A stretch of 35,024 bases of DNA, taken from NCBI GenBank assembly GCA_905221605.1, contig CAJNDS010000001.1, positions 1 to 35,024 on the forward strand, read 5' to 3'. The translations under genes and the position numbers were made by a program. Shown piece by piece: positions 18,684-30,255 of this stretch (position 1 is its first letter; each line of letters begins with the position of its first letter). The notes under the pieces are model-generated. The model ran no database searches. It was given only the letters and a program-made list of their open reading frames with translations, and was not told the origin of the DNA. Origin of the DNA: Symbiodinium natans (Eukaryota > Sar > Dinophyceae > Suessiales > Symbiodiniaceae).

Positions 18684-19971
18684 CGAGTTTCAGAGGCCAT
18701 GCAGAGGACAGAGGAAATCAGCACTCTGTCGGTTCACGATCCTCTGCCCGCAAGCCGACAGGAGGGTGGCGCACGCGTGGTGGTCAAAGGTGTGGGCTTT
18801 GCCGACTCCTCGCTGACTCCACAGGCCCCAGAAGACTTGGGCATTTGGGCTTCAGGGGCCTAAGTGGCGAGTTGAAGGTCCTTGGATGTTGACTCTGCGG
18901 CCCTTAGGGTTCGCGGTTTTCAGCACATTTCAGCACCAGGTGAGGACGTTCCAAGGAAAAGTTTCAGACGGGATGCTCGACAATAATGTACAGCCAATGC
19001 CTAAGCCCCTGAATCCTTCAACCAGCTGCAGCCCTTAGCCCTTGGACTCCTGGCCCTTTCGACGCCTTGGCTCAACCCGTACAATCCCGACCCCCAACCC
19101 AAGCACCTCGGTGCCAGCTTACGGCGGCAGCCTTGGGCACCCTGGCAGACGTGGAGTCCTGGTCCAACAACGAGGCCAAATTTTGAGGGTGGAGGGTTGA
19201 GAATCTCAGAATCTGGTGTGTCGGGCTCGGTAGACAGAACGCATCAGAGGTCTTTGTGTTTAAATCAACTCCACCGACGCAACAGAGCATCCCTTTAAAA
19301 CCTCGCCGTGCAAGTACGCGCAAAGGGCGCGGCGCCCATAATGCTCCAGCTCGGGATTTCTGCAAACCCTCAAAATCCAATCCCTGGGCAGATTGTGTTC
19401 GTCACCCGGAAGCTCACGCTCAACGTGGAGACGGTGGCCTCTTGATCTGCAATCCGAGGCCCCATACCCGAGAGGCTGGGCATGGCCTCTTACGTCCAAA
19501 CTGGATCTGGAGAGCAATGACTAGACGTTTGCATAGTCTCGGGGGAACCCCGACACGAGAGCTCCGACTGCTGCCCTTGTTCGATGCTTTACCCCCTCAC
19601 TGTGAGGCATGGACCTATAGGGCTATGCATTTCAAGAGTTCAACGATGTTTAGGCTCGCTTGTGGGTCTTAGTGGCATTCGGAATCGTACCGGTACTGCA
19701 TGTGGACTCTTTCCAGGACCGAAGGTTTGACATTTACAGGTGGTGGGATTGTCGACATGCACTCGGCTTTTTAAGGGTATTTAGGGTGTCTTTAGCGGGC
19801 TGCAAGATCAAGAGTTCTGCGGCGCTTGGGATTGCGTAGGTCCTCACCACTTAACGTGGGATTGGCAGAGATTCGTCAGAGTCTTAGGACCTGATGGTGA
19901 ACCTCATCAGCGCCCAGCACAAGTGCGGGACAGGACCTGATCCCCATCCAGCCACGGCCCGAGATGTGCGA

Positions 19972-20045
19972 TGTGTCCCAGAGACGTCCCCAGAGAGCCG
20001 TCCCCAGAGAGACGTCCCCAGAGAGACGTCCCCAGAGAGACGTCC
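19972..20045. repeat. 14-bp tandem repeat GACGTCCCCAGAGA
   Basis: Four nearly perfect copies start at 19983, 19997 (GCCGTCCCCAGAGA), 20011 and 20025, with partial copies on both sides. The unit contains GACGTC. Open frames across it are repeat artefacts. Confidence 0.9.
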
Positions 20046-20180
20046 GGAGTCCAGGGAGCTTTTTTGGGCTGCTTGGGGCTACTTTGGATGTTGCGGTGCT
20101 GCAGTTGGTGGGGTTGCTGGGCTTCTGGAATGTCCAATAGGATGTCCATCTCTGTCCAGGGCACCACCACCACCACGACC

Positions 20181-20231
20181 ATGGGCCAGAACCTCGAGCT
20201 GACGGTGGTGCCGACTCAGTCGCGGGCGGCC
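20181..20231 (+). CDS. Candidate first exon, unknown gene
   Basis: ACCATGGG gives a good initiation context at 20181. Seventeen codons, nearly all ending in G or C (MGQNLELTVVPTQSRAA), run directly into a canonical donor GTGAGT at 20232. A (CCA)n stretch precedes the ATG. No downstream exon was matched to it, so this is a lead only. Confidence 0.25.
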
Positions 20232-21065
20232 GTGAGTGAGGCCGGGACCTCAGTCGTTGAGAGCTCCAAAAGCCAAAAGCCATAGGAGAGTCAGAGCTCG
20301 GGGGTTTACGCTGCCTGCTATCTGAGATAGCGTTTGAGAACAGGCTCTTTAAAACATGTCTAGGCTTCTTGGACAGCCTGAAGCCTTTGGGCATTCGCTC
20401 CGAAGATTCTTTTCTTTTGCCACTCCATGCAGTCGGCAATGTACAGCTTGGGTGTAGGGTTTAAGGGGGGTTGGGGTGTAGATCATTGGGTGGCAGTTGG
20501 ACAATGGCTGAATGTGCAGCCGGCTTCCTTGTGCATGTTGAGCTCCGTTTAAATTTTCAAGGCCGTTGCAAGAAGCCCTGAACAGCTGTGGCTCCGTGAG
20601 CCAGAGCCACGGAGTCACGAAGCCTTATGTTCGCCTATCTCACACAAGTCTGATCTTTTTTTAGCCTCCCGGATGCAACACAGACGCAGCACAGACACAA
20701 AGCCCTTATCACTGACTTAGGCAACTACCCATGAACCTCCAAGCACAAATTGTTGGGAGTGTAGGGTGCTTCGCCCATATCGAGGGAAGTCAGATGTCAG
20801 CACAGTGGTTCTTGTGCAGTGGCTCACTGCTGCTCGTAGACCATTGGTGTCGAAGTGGACCTGTCCTTACAGCCTTGCGTTGCTCAGGACTGCATCCACA
20901 AGGCGTTCCGAGCTTACGTGCCCTGGCTGTAAGCCCGAGATGTATCTACACCAAATACAGGTTGCTCAGGTTCATAGAATTTGGTTTTTGGGTGGCGTTT
21001 TACCGTGTCAATCGCCGCCTTCATGCGAAAAGCCTTGCCCTGTTGCCCCCAAATGCTCCCCGAAA

Positions 21066-21262
21066 CATGGAAACACACTCCCCCAAAAAACGGGAACGCT
21101 CTCCCCGTTTACCCGAAAATTGGGAACGCGCTCCCCGTCTACCCGAAAATTAGGAACATGCTCCCCGTTTCCCCGCAAAAATACGAACGCGCTGCCCGTT
21201 CCCCGAGAAAATGGGAACACGCTCCCTGTTTCCGCTGAAATTGGGAATGCGTCCCCCAACTT
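21066..21262. repeat. 30-bp minisatellite, about six copies
   Basis: Units of 30 or 31 bases start at 21092, 21122, 21152, 21183, 21213 and 21243 (GGGAACGCGCTCCCCGTTTA, then CCCGAAAATT), with a partial unit before them. Each unit has GGGAACGCGCTCCC, a short near-palindrome. It resembles the GGGAACGTGT array at 3757-3893 in its GGGAACG core. Confidence 0.85.
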
Positions 21263-23250
21263 GGGAAACTCGCCTCTCTCGTCATCTCCAGGGGCAGGAT
21301 TCGTTCAAAATACGTGGCATAGGTCGATCTCATGTGATCTTGAAGGTTCAGGGATGTTTAGGGGGTTCTGGAACTGCCGGTGCTTCTGCAGGTTCAAAGG
21401 GTAATGTTAGAAGCTGTGTCAGATCATGCTATAACCTTTTTGGCTGGTGGGTTGTCCAGCGCAATCGAGGGTTGCTAGTTTCCATGGTTGGTTTGGGGCT
21501 TGTTTGCTTCATGTACGGACTTCGGCAAGCCGGAATTTATTGACTGGCTACAAGGTGCTTGGTGGGGGTGGGGGATGGGGGGCGCATGAGTGTATCCATC
21601 TTCGCGATGGGCGTGCCTATGCCTAGCTGACTTCTGGCCTCCAATGCTTGAGGGCCTCGTTTCTTGCTCAGGTTTTCTTGGGCCGCTGGGCTGTTTTTTG
21701 CTTTCGTCGTGTTTGGAGGGGTTGGGGCGATTGCGACCTGTGTGTGTGTTCTTTGGGGAAGTTGGGCGTAGTTGAGGTGACCCCGAACGTTACGGATGTG
21801 GCCCCTATGGCGGGCAACGAGGGCGAAGCCTGTCAGCACTTGGAGTTGCAAATGTGGCTTTTGCAGGAGATTAAACTCCGACATGCGTACATGACGTAAG
21901 CCTTCCTAAGAGTGTCCTCCAGCACAGGGCCGCTTGATTCCTGAATTCGGAACGGAGCCAGCAAATCGAAGGAATCCGGCCCAGGTTGCAGGGATATGCA
22001 TGGTCCTTACACTTTATGCATATACAGCAGTACTGCCATCATGGAGTTCGGAATCTTGTCACCTGCCTGTCAGGGGCTGGGAAAGTTTTGGAGCGTGACA
22101 TTCCCACTGCAATACGAATCAACATGGTTTTGAGCGACATCCAAAGTAACCGTTTAAGCCTCTCACTTGAGGACCAGGTTACATTTACGATCAGCATGCC
22201 AGCTGGCTACATCGCTGACGTCAGCGCGGCACTCGGGCACATGAGTGGAAAATGTGGCAGAATTTGGGGCTTATAGTGACATCGCTCCAGGATCTATGGT
22301 TTTCCCTTTCCAAGGAACGGTTTGAGCAAGGCACCTCACGCAACTCCCAGGCGTTAGTATCCCCACAGTCCTGCCCGGAACATCTAGCCGCAATCGCAAC
22401 CTTGAGAGGCGCAAGTCTTCTGAATACTCTCTCTGACTCGGTTTGATCCAAAACTCTGAGTCTCTGCAACGGACCTCCAACTTAGAGTCCCTAATGGGAG
22501 GGGCGAACAGTCCCTTACCCCAATTAAGGTGACCACAGCTAAGACCATCTCCACCATGTGATGGAGCATTGCAGATACATGGCCAGGTGCGGACAACATC
22601 ACCGTCCACTTGGGTGCCTTTGTGCCTGGGATTTCAACTGAACCCAGCTGTGCCCCCTTGCATGCCCAAAGCTCTGGAACTCCCACCCCGCAGAAGGGGT
22701 GCCTGTTTTTTCTCGGCTTTGAGGGCTGTTGCCTTGAATCAGGGCCTTGAAGGCACTTGATGCAGAAAGTGTAGCGCCTTCGCCTGTCTTCCATCCTTCG
22801 AGTCGAGGAGCAGCTATTTGTAGCCAACGGGGATGCACGGGATTCTTCTAGAAAGAAGAACGGTAAGGCTTTGGATTGTCGAGTGGCCTTGCTGCGGTTG
22901 CTGCTGCTGAATGTCTTTCGACACCATCAAAACACGGAATGGGCCAAGGTGTGTCCTCACCGGCTGGCCAGCAAAGACGGCAATGTGTTGACGGTGCGCT
23001 GCTCATGTGCAGATGGTCTGATGTCGTCTACTGCTGACAGCGGTAGGTTGATCTGGTCTTCAATGGAACACCTGCAAGTAAGACCAGCATCACCAGCAGC
23101 ACAGGTGCACCTGGAACAGTAATAATGTCAGAGAACACCAGCCTTGTTCATGTGCGAGCTGACCCTTCTGGGGCAAAGGGCTCGGATTTTCTTTGATACT
23201 CGGCAATGGATTCGAGGACAGTGTTGACTTAGTGGTAGAGCTAAGCCCTT

Positions 23251-23266
23251 ACACACACACACACAC
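23251..23266. repeat. (CA)n microsatellite
   Basis: Eight AC units. Confidence 0.9.
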
Positions 23267-23407
23267 CTGCTTTGAGAAACACTGGCTGAAGTGTACTTTG
23301 GGCTGAAGCTTTTTGAGTTTATGACGACCTCTGCCAGGTCAGCTGCAGCGTGCCTGCTTTTGAAGCCTCCACAGTTCCGATCAAGGTGCCCGTCTTCAGT
23401 GGGTTCT

Positions 23408-23460
23408 CACTCTCGCTCTCCCTCTCTCTCTCCCTCTCTCTCGCTCCCTCTCTCTCTCGC
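23408..23460. repeat. (CT)n-rich microsatellite
   Basis: About 50 bases of CTCTCT with CCCTCT and CGCTC interruptions. Confidence 0.9.
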
Positions 23461-24297
23461 CTTGCCCGAGTGTCATGTTTGGCATGAGGGGAATGTTCGG
23501 AAAGGTTGATGAGATTTAGGTCTGGGGCTCACGGGCTGAAGGTCAACCGGGTCCCAAGGACTCTGGGCTTCAAAGCAGTTGTTCACCTTGGGTGGCAGAC
23601 ATGTGGACCCTCTTTGCCTTTGAGTCTCCTGAGTGCAGCTTTGGTTGAGGAGGAACTTGCGAACGTGCCCAGGTGCGGATCCTCCCTCTCGGCTACACCC
23701 GCTTCCAAGAGGGCCTCGGGGAGTTCTCGTCCGGGAGCTCGGGCTCAGGGCTGCCGAGGGCTGCAGATTGCCTCACCTAAGGGCCTAGCAATCCGGAAGT
23801 CTGAATGCAAGCGACCGAATCTGTCAGCCTCAAGGTTTAGGGTTTTTAGGGTAGAGCCTTGAGAATACTTGGCACGGTTCCTCTTGTCTGGGCTGATGAT
23901 CCTGTTTTCGGTGGTTCTTTGTGATTTGGGTTTTGGTGTGGGGGGGGGGGACCGCCAGGCCAGCATGACGGGGGGATGTTCCCGTTATTCCCGTGATTAA
24001 AGGGGCTCCGGGCCTCAGGGAACCGTAGCGCCAGCAGCTTCCCTAGTAGAGAGTGCAGGGGCCGCTGAGAAAAGAATTCAGAGTCCCGGTGATGGGACTC
24101 AATCCTCTCTCTGCAGCTCTTTGAGCGCTCCGCCTGTGGCCACAGCTGAGCTTGGAATCCCCAACCTTGACATGAAAGGAATGGACCAAGGGACTCTTCG
24201 ACTCAGAAACCCCAACCGGTCCGAACGATGAGCGACGTGAGCTCCGAGCAACAAAGCAAACACAGCCGCCAACCCTGACCTGGCACCTTAAATAGGC

Positions 24298-24395
24298 AGA
24301 AGCTCAAAGACACCGACAAGCTGACCCCGAACCCCGAACTTCTTAGCATCCTCAAGGCCCTCAACTTCAACAACTTCCTCAACCCCGAAGCCGCC
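24298..24395 (+). other. GC3-rich open segment just upstream of the transporter ATG
   Basis: After CAG at 24298-24300 the transporter frame reads back without a stop: KLKDTDKLTPNPELLSIL, then KALNFNNFLNPEAA. Most codons end in C or G, as in the exon that follows. It may be an N-terminal extension of the transporter after an acceptor, or a 5' leader. The strong initiation context at 24396 favours the leader reading, the codon bias the coding one. Confidence 0.35.
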
Positions 24396-27300
24396 ATGGA
24401 GCCGCTGCTGCCCAGCTCGCCCAGCTCGCCCAGCTCGGGCACCTCGGGCTCCGCCTCGCCAAAGCCGCAGGCCGACCGTGCTCTCTGGACGTGCCTGGGC
24501 GGCCATGGGCTGATGGGCCTGCAACGGTTTTCGAAGATTTGGACAAGATGCTCACTTAGAATCTCCAAAAGATGTTCTATCAGGCCTTCTACCGGGCTCG
24601 GAGATGGGGCTTCCAGCAGGGGCGCAGGTGTAGGCATTGTTGCGGGCTATAGGGCGCAGGCGCCAGGTTGGGATCAGGGTTTGAATGTGGGGGTACTTGT
24701 AGGTTTGGATTGGACTCCCGGGACTTTCGCTAAGTTCCTCTCGCCATGCCTGGACCCTAAAATTCCCTATAAACCCAATCTACTTCCCAAACCCTACAAA
24801 CCCTAAAACCCTAAACCCTCCAGAATCTCCAAGAGGCTGGGACTCTATGCCGCGGTGGGAGCTATAGGCTCATGGCCTGTTCTTCACCTCGGAATCGATG
24901 GTTCGCAGGAGTCTCTCGGGCGAAGCCACTGTGCGGGTCGAAGGATGACGGGTTTAAGGCGAACTCAATATAGCCAGCCCTAATCTTGTTGACTACTGAG
25001 CTCTAAAGCACCCCAGTGCACTTTGAGAAAGGTTCATGCATGGGGCCTGGTGCCGGGGTGCAGGCATCAGCTACGCCATGCTTGGCCCGACGCTGCTAGG
25101 CTGGCTTTTTGCTGACTGGGGGGGGGGGAGCCAGCCCTACCCACACCTGCCATCATAACAGCATGTAAGGTGAATGATGAGATGGTAAGAAATCTTGGGG
25201 CTCTTGCCACCGTGGTTCCCGAAGTCCGTGCTTCCCCCCTGTGCAGCACAACTTCGAATCTAATCTAATCTCAGCTGCTACACCCTCTGCTGCACCCCTC
25301 TCCTATGAAGCCCTGTAAGCGCTAAATCTCCAACCAGCCGCGAGCCGCAGACCTCACGGAGCGGCTGGAATGCTCTCAGAGCCTTGCGGCGCTGCTCTTC
25401 TCCGCGCGGGCAGGTGCTCCGGCATTGAGGGGCAGGACCCATTTCTTTACTTGTTCGCAGCTCCTGCGACAGCAGGTTCTTGCAGGGTCTTTGCAAAGGA
25501 GGCGCATTGGGCACGGCTTCAGTTCGTGAGGCGTGTTGGGGCTCGATGTGTGTGATCCTTTTTTCCTTCCGCTCCTTCACATGTCCGGAGCTTCCAGCTT
25601 CTTTGGTCACATGGAGTGCTGTACGATGGGTTCGCAAGTGGGCTGGCTGGCCTTAAGGGTGGCCTTTTGAGCTTAGTGCTCCGGACTTGAAGTTTCATCG
25701 GTCAAGAAACCCCCAATCCTTGTAGCGGACCCAAGCTTAAAAACCTTACCCAAGGGTTTCCGAGGTGGTTACTTACTCGGCTCCAGCCTGGGTGGTCCAA
25801 TGGTGGACAAGCGGCCCGGCATCAGGTCTTTGGGTTGTTGTCGGGGTTTCGGGTTCTCCGTTTGGGGCTCAGGGTTTCGGGGTGCAAGGCTTCGGCCACA
25901 ACCTTAGCACCGACCCGGGCGTCTGTAGCTTCAGCCTCCATGCTGCAGCATCGTTGCCAAGAAGCAACGTTGTGAAGGGGGGCTTCTGAGGTCAGCCAAC
26001 CCGGCCTGGCTGTTGTTTCTTGGTGCGCCCGACATGGCTTTGGGTTACGGCTTGAGGCTGCCCTTGGGAGTTGCTAGGCCAGTGACCTTCTGACCTAGTG
26101 ATTGGAGGTTTCAGCAAGATTTGAGCTTCAATCAGAACCCTTTCCCTAGCTCCTTCTGAAATGCACTGCAGGAATAGCCGCAGCTATCGTGAGCCGACCA
26201 ACAGGAGGGCTTCAGGCAGTGGGGTTCTGACGTGGGTTCTTCTTTCTTCCCCTCGAAAATAAACACCACCAAGTCCATCACCTTCCAAAGGCCCGAGTCG
26301 GAAAGCCAAGAAGCACTTCACCCAGCCCTTCAGCTTGCCAGGCACCGCCGGGAGCGCAGTCGGAGCCGCTTCCGCCGCTAGGCCGAAGATATTCAGAGAG
26401 AGCGTCGAAGGCTGAGGGGCTATGAGAAGTTCAGGTTGTTTTGGTGACCTGTCGACAAAGCCAATGCAGAGGCTTTCTTGAAAGGTGGTGTGAAGGTGCT
26501 GTCAGGCATGTAGGTGGTGCTTGCAGTTTGGATGCTAATTGAGCTGGTATGCCGGCCCTGGTGGATCCAACAATAGCATGCAGCAGGCGCTTTGAGCACT
26601 TGGAGCTTAATGACCCTTTTGAGATCTGAAAGCCCCAACTTCTTGCAACTTGAACTAGAAACCGCGAACGCTCAACGCGGCTTAGGACTTGAACCTTTGT
26701 GTGCGAAGCCCTCCACGCGCTCGAAGCTCGAGGTGCCTTTCATTTGGCACCTTTCGCTGGCCTACATCTCACAGGCGCTCCAGGGAGTGCCTAGGCTCTG
26801 ACCCATTGGAGTGTCTCGGAGATTCGGTCTTTTCAGGTGGGACGGCTTGGGGTTTTCGCGAGCTCATGCCAGCTCCCTTAAACCCTTCAGCCTAACAGCC
26901 AGGCTGCCGGTTGGGATGTGTCATTTGCACAACCCCTGAAGACTGAATTTCCCACAGAGAGCAAAAGTCCCATGTTGAGAAACGAGCCCAACTGGTCGCC
27001 CCGGGAAACGAGTCTGAAGACGAATCGTTGCTCAAAGGCAACCAGAGCACAAAGCCTTCTTGAGACCGCAGTGGCGGCCCTCAGGCACTTGCCCTAACCT
27101 CGACGTGGAAACCCGGCCATGTCCAGGGGTGCTTCAGACTCCAGGGGCCCTGGCGACGCTAGCGCCCCCCCTTCAGCAGGGGAACCCCCCCCCCCCTCCC
27201 CCCACTTCTCGGAGTTTGCTCGCAACAAGAGCGAAGCCTCGAAGCACCTGGAAGCGCTCAGGTCTGCATGGGCCTGCACCGCGGCGGCAAGACACGCAAC

Positions 27301-30255
27301 CTTTGGGGTCTACAGGATGCAGTGCATAGGGTCCTTCGGTCCTAAAGGAGTTTCTCGGCTCAAGGTTTACAGCTTTTGGTGGCTCGGTTTCATGCGGGTG
27401 CATGGCGTGTGTAGTTCCTGCTGTGCTACCCTTCATCGGACCCCAAAAGCTGTCGAGATCCAGTGTTCCCGAAACAGAAGGAAGTCATGGTGGGGACAAC
27501 GCTTGGTTTCCAGGACCACAAGCTGAAATCCGAACCTGCAGGGGACCAGAAGCCCGCGGTGAGAGTGAGGGGTTGTGAAGGGGTCTGTGCAGGGTGCATG
27601 GTTTTTGGTCCCCCCTCAATCAAGTTCATTGTCCACCCAACGATATGCAAATATTCGATTCGTCTTCTTGTTGCCTGATTGCGGCCCTTCGAACATTTTA
27701 AGCCTCGACACCTCGGGTAGACGCCGTCAGACTGTCAGGCTGGACACCGGTGGCAATGTGCTGATGCTGACTGTCTGGCGTGGCAGCAAGTATGTGAACG
27801 CAGCTGTGCACGGCCCCCCGTATCTGTTTTGTAGATTTTTTCGGGCAGTGGGTATAGAAGCATCAGCACGAGGGCGAATCCATGTTAAAGTGCGCCAGCA
27901 AGGCCGATAAAGACAGTATCCGATGGATTCTCAGCCAGAAAGCGCTGAAGAAGCGCACTTAAAAAGGTTTCCCTGAAAAAGAGGCTTCCACTTCCTCTTC
28001 GGACTCGGCGCCTTCGTCGCCCCGCTCTGCGTGGGCTTGGCGCTCTCGGAGGGCCGCCCAGCTGTGGAGGACGGCAGCCACTTTTTGGGCTCCGAGATTG
28101 GGGGCCCCTACTGTAGCATGTAGCAGAGCCCAGACCAACAGCACCCAGTGCTTCACACAGCTGCCTGATGCCTGATCGGAAGCTCCAACCCGAAGCGGAC
28201 CTTCCGGAACCCACTTTACACTTTGAGAGTCTTTCGGTACACCTTTTGCTTCCGACCCTGAAACACCACCAGAGAAACCAGCAGCACCAAAGTGTAGATG
28301 CTGCAGCTGCTGCATCTGGTTATTCCATCCTTCCTGTGATTGCTCATCTCGGACTGAACTTGGTGATTGATTTTCATTTCGCAAGCCGTCCCAGGACTCG
28401 TCAGGGATGCTGGCTCGTGATACCCCTCCCCAAGCCCCCGAAGGAAAGGGTGCAACTGTCCAAGCCCGAAACCACGAGCAGTCGATTTGTTTGGGATCCG
28501 GGTGCCAGCCTTTGGGGAGGCCTGGTATTCGCCAAGCGCTGGCTTCCTACCCGCGATGCTGACGTTGGGGCGCCGGACCCGGGGGAAGAGTTCCTCCTCG
28601 CGGGAGTTGTTTCGGGCTAGGCTTGGGTGAAGCAAAGCTTCGGCGCAAGGTTGAGGGCTGCTGGGCACTCCGAGCTTAGAAGAGGGCTCCTGAGTCGACC
28701 CTAACCCTAACTTGTAGCTGCTGCATGGTGGGGCGTGGAAGTTACAGTGCAGGGTGCCTGGGGGTAGCAGAGGCAGCTGGAACCAGTGCACGACGAAGCC
28801 GATCAACTCGGAGAGTGAGTTGTTGCTGCATAGGACTAATGGGGTATCATATGGAGTTGCGGATGCCGGCTTTGAAGCAACTGTAACCGGCCCTTGTGAA
28901 GCCACTGCTCCTCCCAAACCTCCCGTAGACCGGCGGGGCTTGAAACTGAAAGCCGGCAAATCGAAACGGGGCACCCTCCACCCCGTCCCCCCCCATCCAA
29001 AACAAAAAGCACAGAACAAAGGTGAAGAGGAAACAGCCCACAGCTTAAAAACACCGTGTGGAGAGGCTGCTGGTCTCCCACGCGCAGCCCAGCACAAAAT
29101 CGGAAGAGGGAGTTCCTGCTCCGCAAGTTGGGGGCAGGTTGGCATTGAGGGCCTGTTTTGTCTTTGATTTCTTTGGAGGGGTGAGGGCTGTGATGGGTTA
29201 GGGCTCAGCAGAGAGGCGGTTCACTTTGATACGGGAACTTGCCCTCTGAAAAGACCTGAAGGGCCGGTTAACACCAGGGAGCCAAAGAAGCGGACCAAAC
29301 CAGAGGCCCTTGAAACGCCGGGCAACCCTTAATTAGGTGATGCCTAAACCCTTTTCACGCGAAACTCCCAGGAAACGAGTGGACTTCCGAAGGTGGTCTT
29401 GTGGACAGGTGCCTTCGGATGAGTCAAGGTTCATTGTAAGCCTATTTTGCAAAGGATCATCTGATGTTGGCACATGGGGTCTACCTGTCTTTAGCCGCTC
29501 GTGTGTTGGATGTGTAAGTTCTCTGAGTCTTCTTGATGGCGCGTAGGTCGTTCTAGGTCGTTTGGGGGGCTGAGGTGCTTGCAGTTGGGAGCCCGTTGTA
29601 GTTGTCTCATGCCCCAGCAGCATCAAGTCTATCTGCGCAGGTGTTTGCACCTTGCCTTTCCACACCTAGCAGCCCTACTTCGGTTATGGCTGGGATAGGC
29701 TCTCCAATGGCATGCCGAAAGAACAGGCCCAGCCTCGAAAATCCGCAGAGCCCCAACGCCGGACCACCCCAGACCCGTTTTGCCGCACTACGCCTGAACA
29801 CATCGGAGTCTCCGAGTTTTAAGAATTTTCAATGTTCGAGAAAGCCGCCAAAGCATCGGAAGCCCTTGAGGCGCCTTCCTTCTCAGCTACGTCGGTCTGG
29901 AGGCCAGTATGGGAGGTTTGAGCTTGCTGGGGCCTGCGAAGAGTTGTGTTTTTTGCGGCTGTTTGTGTCAGAGGCCGCGGGCAAGAGCCCAAAAAAGCAT
30001 CCTCCTGAGAACAGAAATTCACTCCTGGCAAGCTGCAGAACTTCAACATGAGGTGGCCTTTGGGGGCTACGTGGATGCCTTTGCAGTGCGGCATCTCCAC
30101 GTTTCCAAGGTGGCGTTAGGGTTGAGCTTAGGCTTCAGGTTACCTTTGCAGGCAGGACACACCTGGTCACCTTGGGTTGAGATCAGTACGCCCAGCTCAG
30201 TCATCCAAAGTAAGCCGACAATGGCACTCGTAACCTTTTTGTGGCGAACGCTCAG
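24396..30255 (+). CDS. MFS transporter, MFSD4B/NaGLT1-like, reassembled from small exons (incomplete)
   Basis: Membrane carrier of the major facilitator superfamily; relatives (MFSD4B/NaGLT1) move sugars or similar solutes. The start ATG at 24396 sits in GCCGCCATGG and begins MEPLLPSSPSSPSSG. In-phase exons: 24396-24516 (soft TM1), 25064-25099 (ISYAMLGPTLL, TM1 end), 25351-25413 (DLTERLECSQSLAALLFSAR), 25765-25825 (GYLLGSSLGGPMVDKRPG, MFS motif A), 26733-26794 (VPFIWHLSLAYISQALQG, TM4), 27739-27812 (LDTGGNVLMLTVW), 27984 to about 28069 (FHFLFGLGAFVAPLCVGLAL, TM5), one ending at 29973 (LCFLRLFVSE), 30053-30109 (VAFGGYVDAFAV, TM7) and possibly 30215-30255 (ALVTFLWRTLR, TM8). The family shows LGPTLLDL, DTGGNVLILAIW and HFSFALGAFLAPLL in this order. 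Donors are GC at 25100, 26795, 27813 and 29974 and GT at 25414, 25826 and 30110. TM3, TM6 and TM9-12 exons were not found. The donor after 24516 is uncertain. Confidence 0.65.
24770..24822. repeat. Telomere-like CCCTAAA cluster in transporter intron 1
   Basis: AAACCCAATC, then CCCAAACCCTACAAACCCTA and AAACCCTAAACCCT give five to six variant heptamers in tandem, one of the least decayed such clusters in the window. Confidence 0.75.

Larger units (their letters stand above)
15025..20180. other. Gene-poor GC-rich DNA with scattered telomere-like words and exon-like scraps
   Basis: No gene could be assembled. Exon-like bits on plus include EPYILEFNAR before AG|GC at about 15378-15407, GREGLLILGAEWAVASSP at about 15757, SFVPLPWLLDLCSQAL at about 17005, RFEVHSVWPRFGSE before AG|GT at about 18560, and ELRLLPLFDALPPHCEAW at about 19560. 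Telomere-like words occur at 16257-16300 and 19778-19795. I see no RNA gene. Confidence 0.4.
20232..24395. other. Repeat-rich DNA with isolated exon-like segments, no assembled gene
   Basis: Plus-strand fragments with protein-like content are VVLVQWLTAARRPLVSKW at about 20800, EGEACQHLELQMWLLQEI ending before a GTAAG donor at about 21896, EWAKVCPHRLASKDGN at about 22935, and LVEEELANVP between AG and AG|GTGCGG at about 23638-23671. None was linked to a known family. Telomere-like words lie at 20455-20470, 21345-21370 and 23833-23858. Confidence 0.4.

Noticed and set aside
26000-26240. Possible missing TM3 exon of the transporter (WLLFLGAPDMALGYGL or SGVLTWVLLSSP)
   Set aside because: Neither candidate has both a matching donor and the phase needed between the exons ending at 25825 and starting at 26733.
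28216-29145. 309-codon minus-strand ORF with a hydrophobic C-terminus (YTLVLLVSLVVFQG)
   Set aside because: It lies opposite an inferred transporter intron, has irregular low-information sequence and no recognised domain. The region is poor in stops on both strands.
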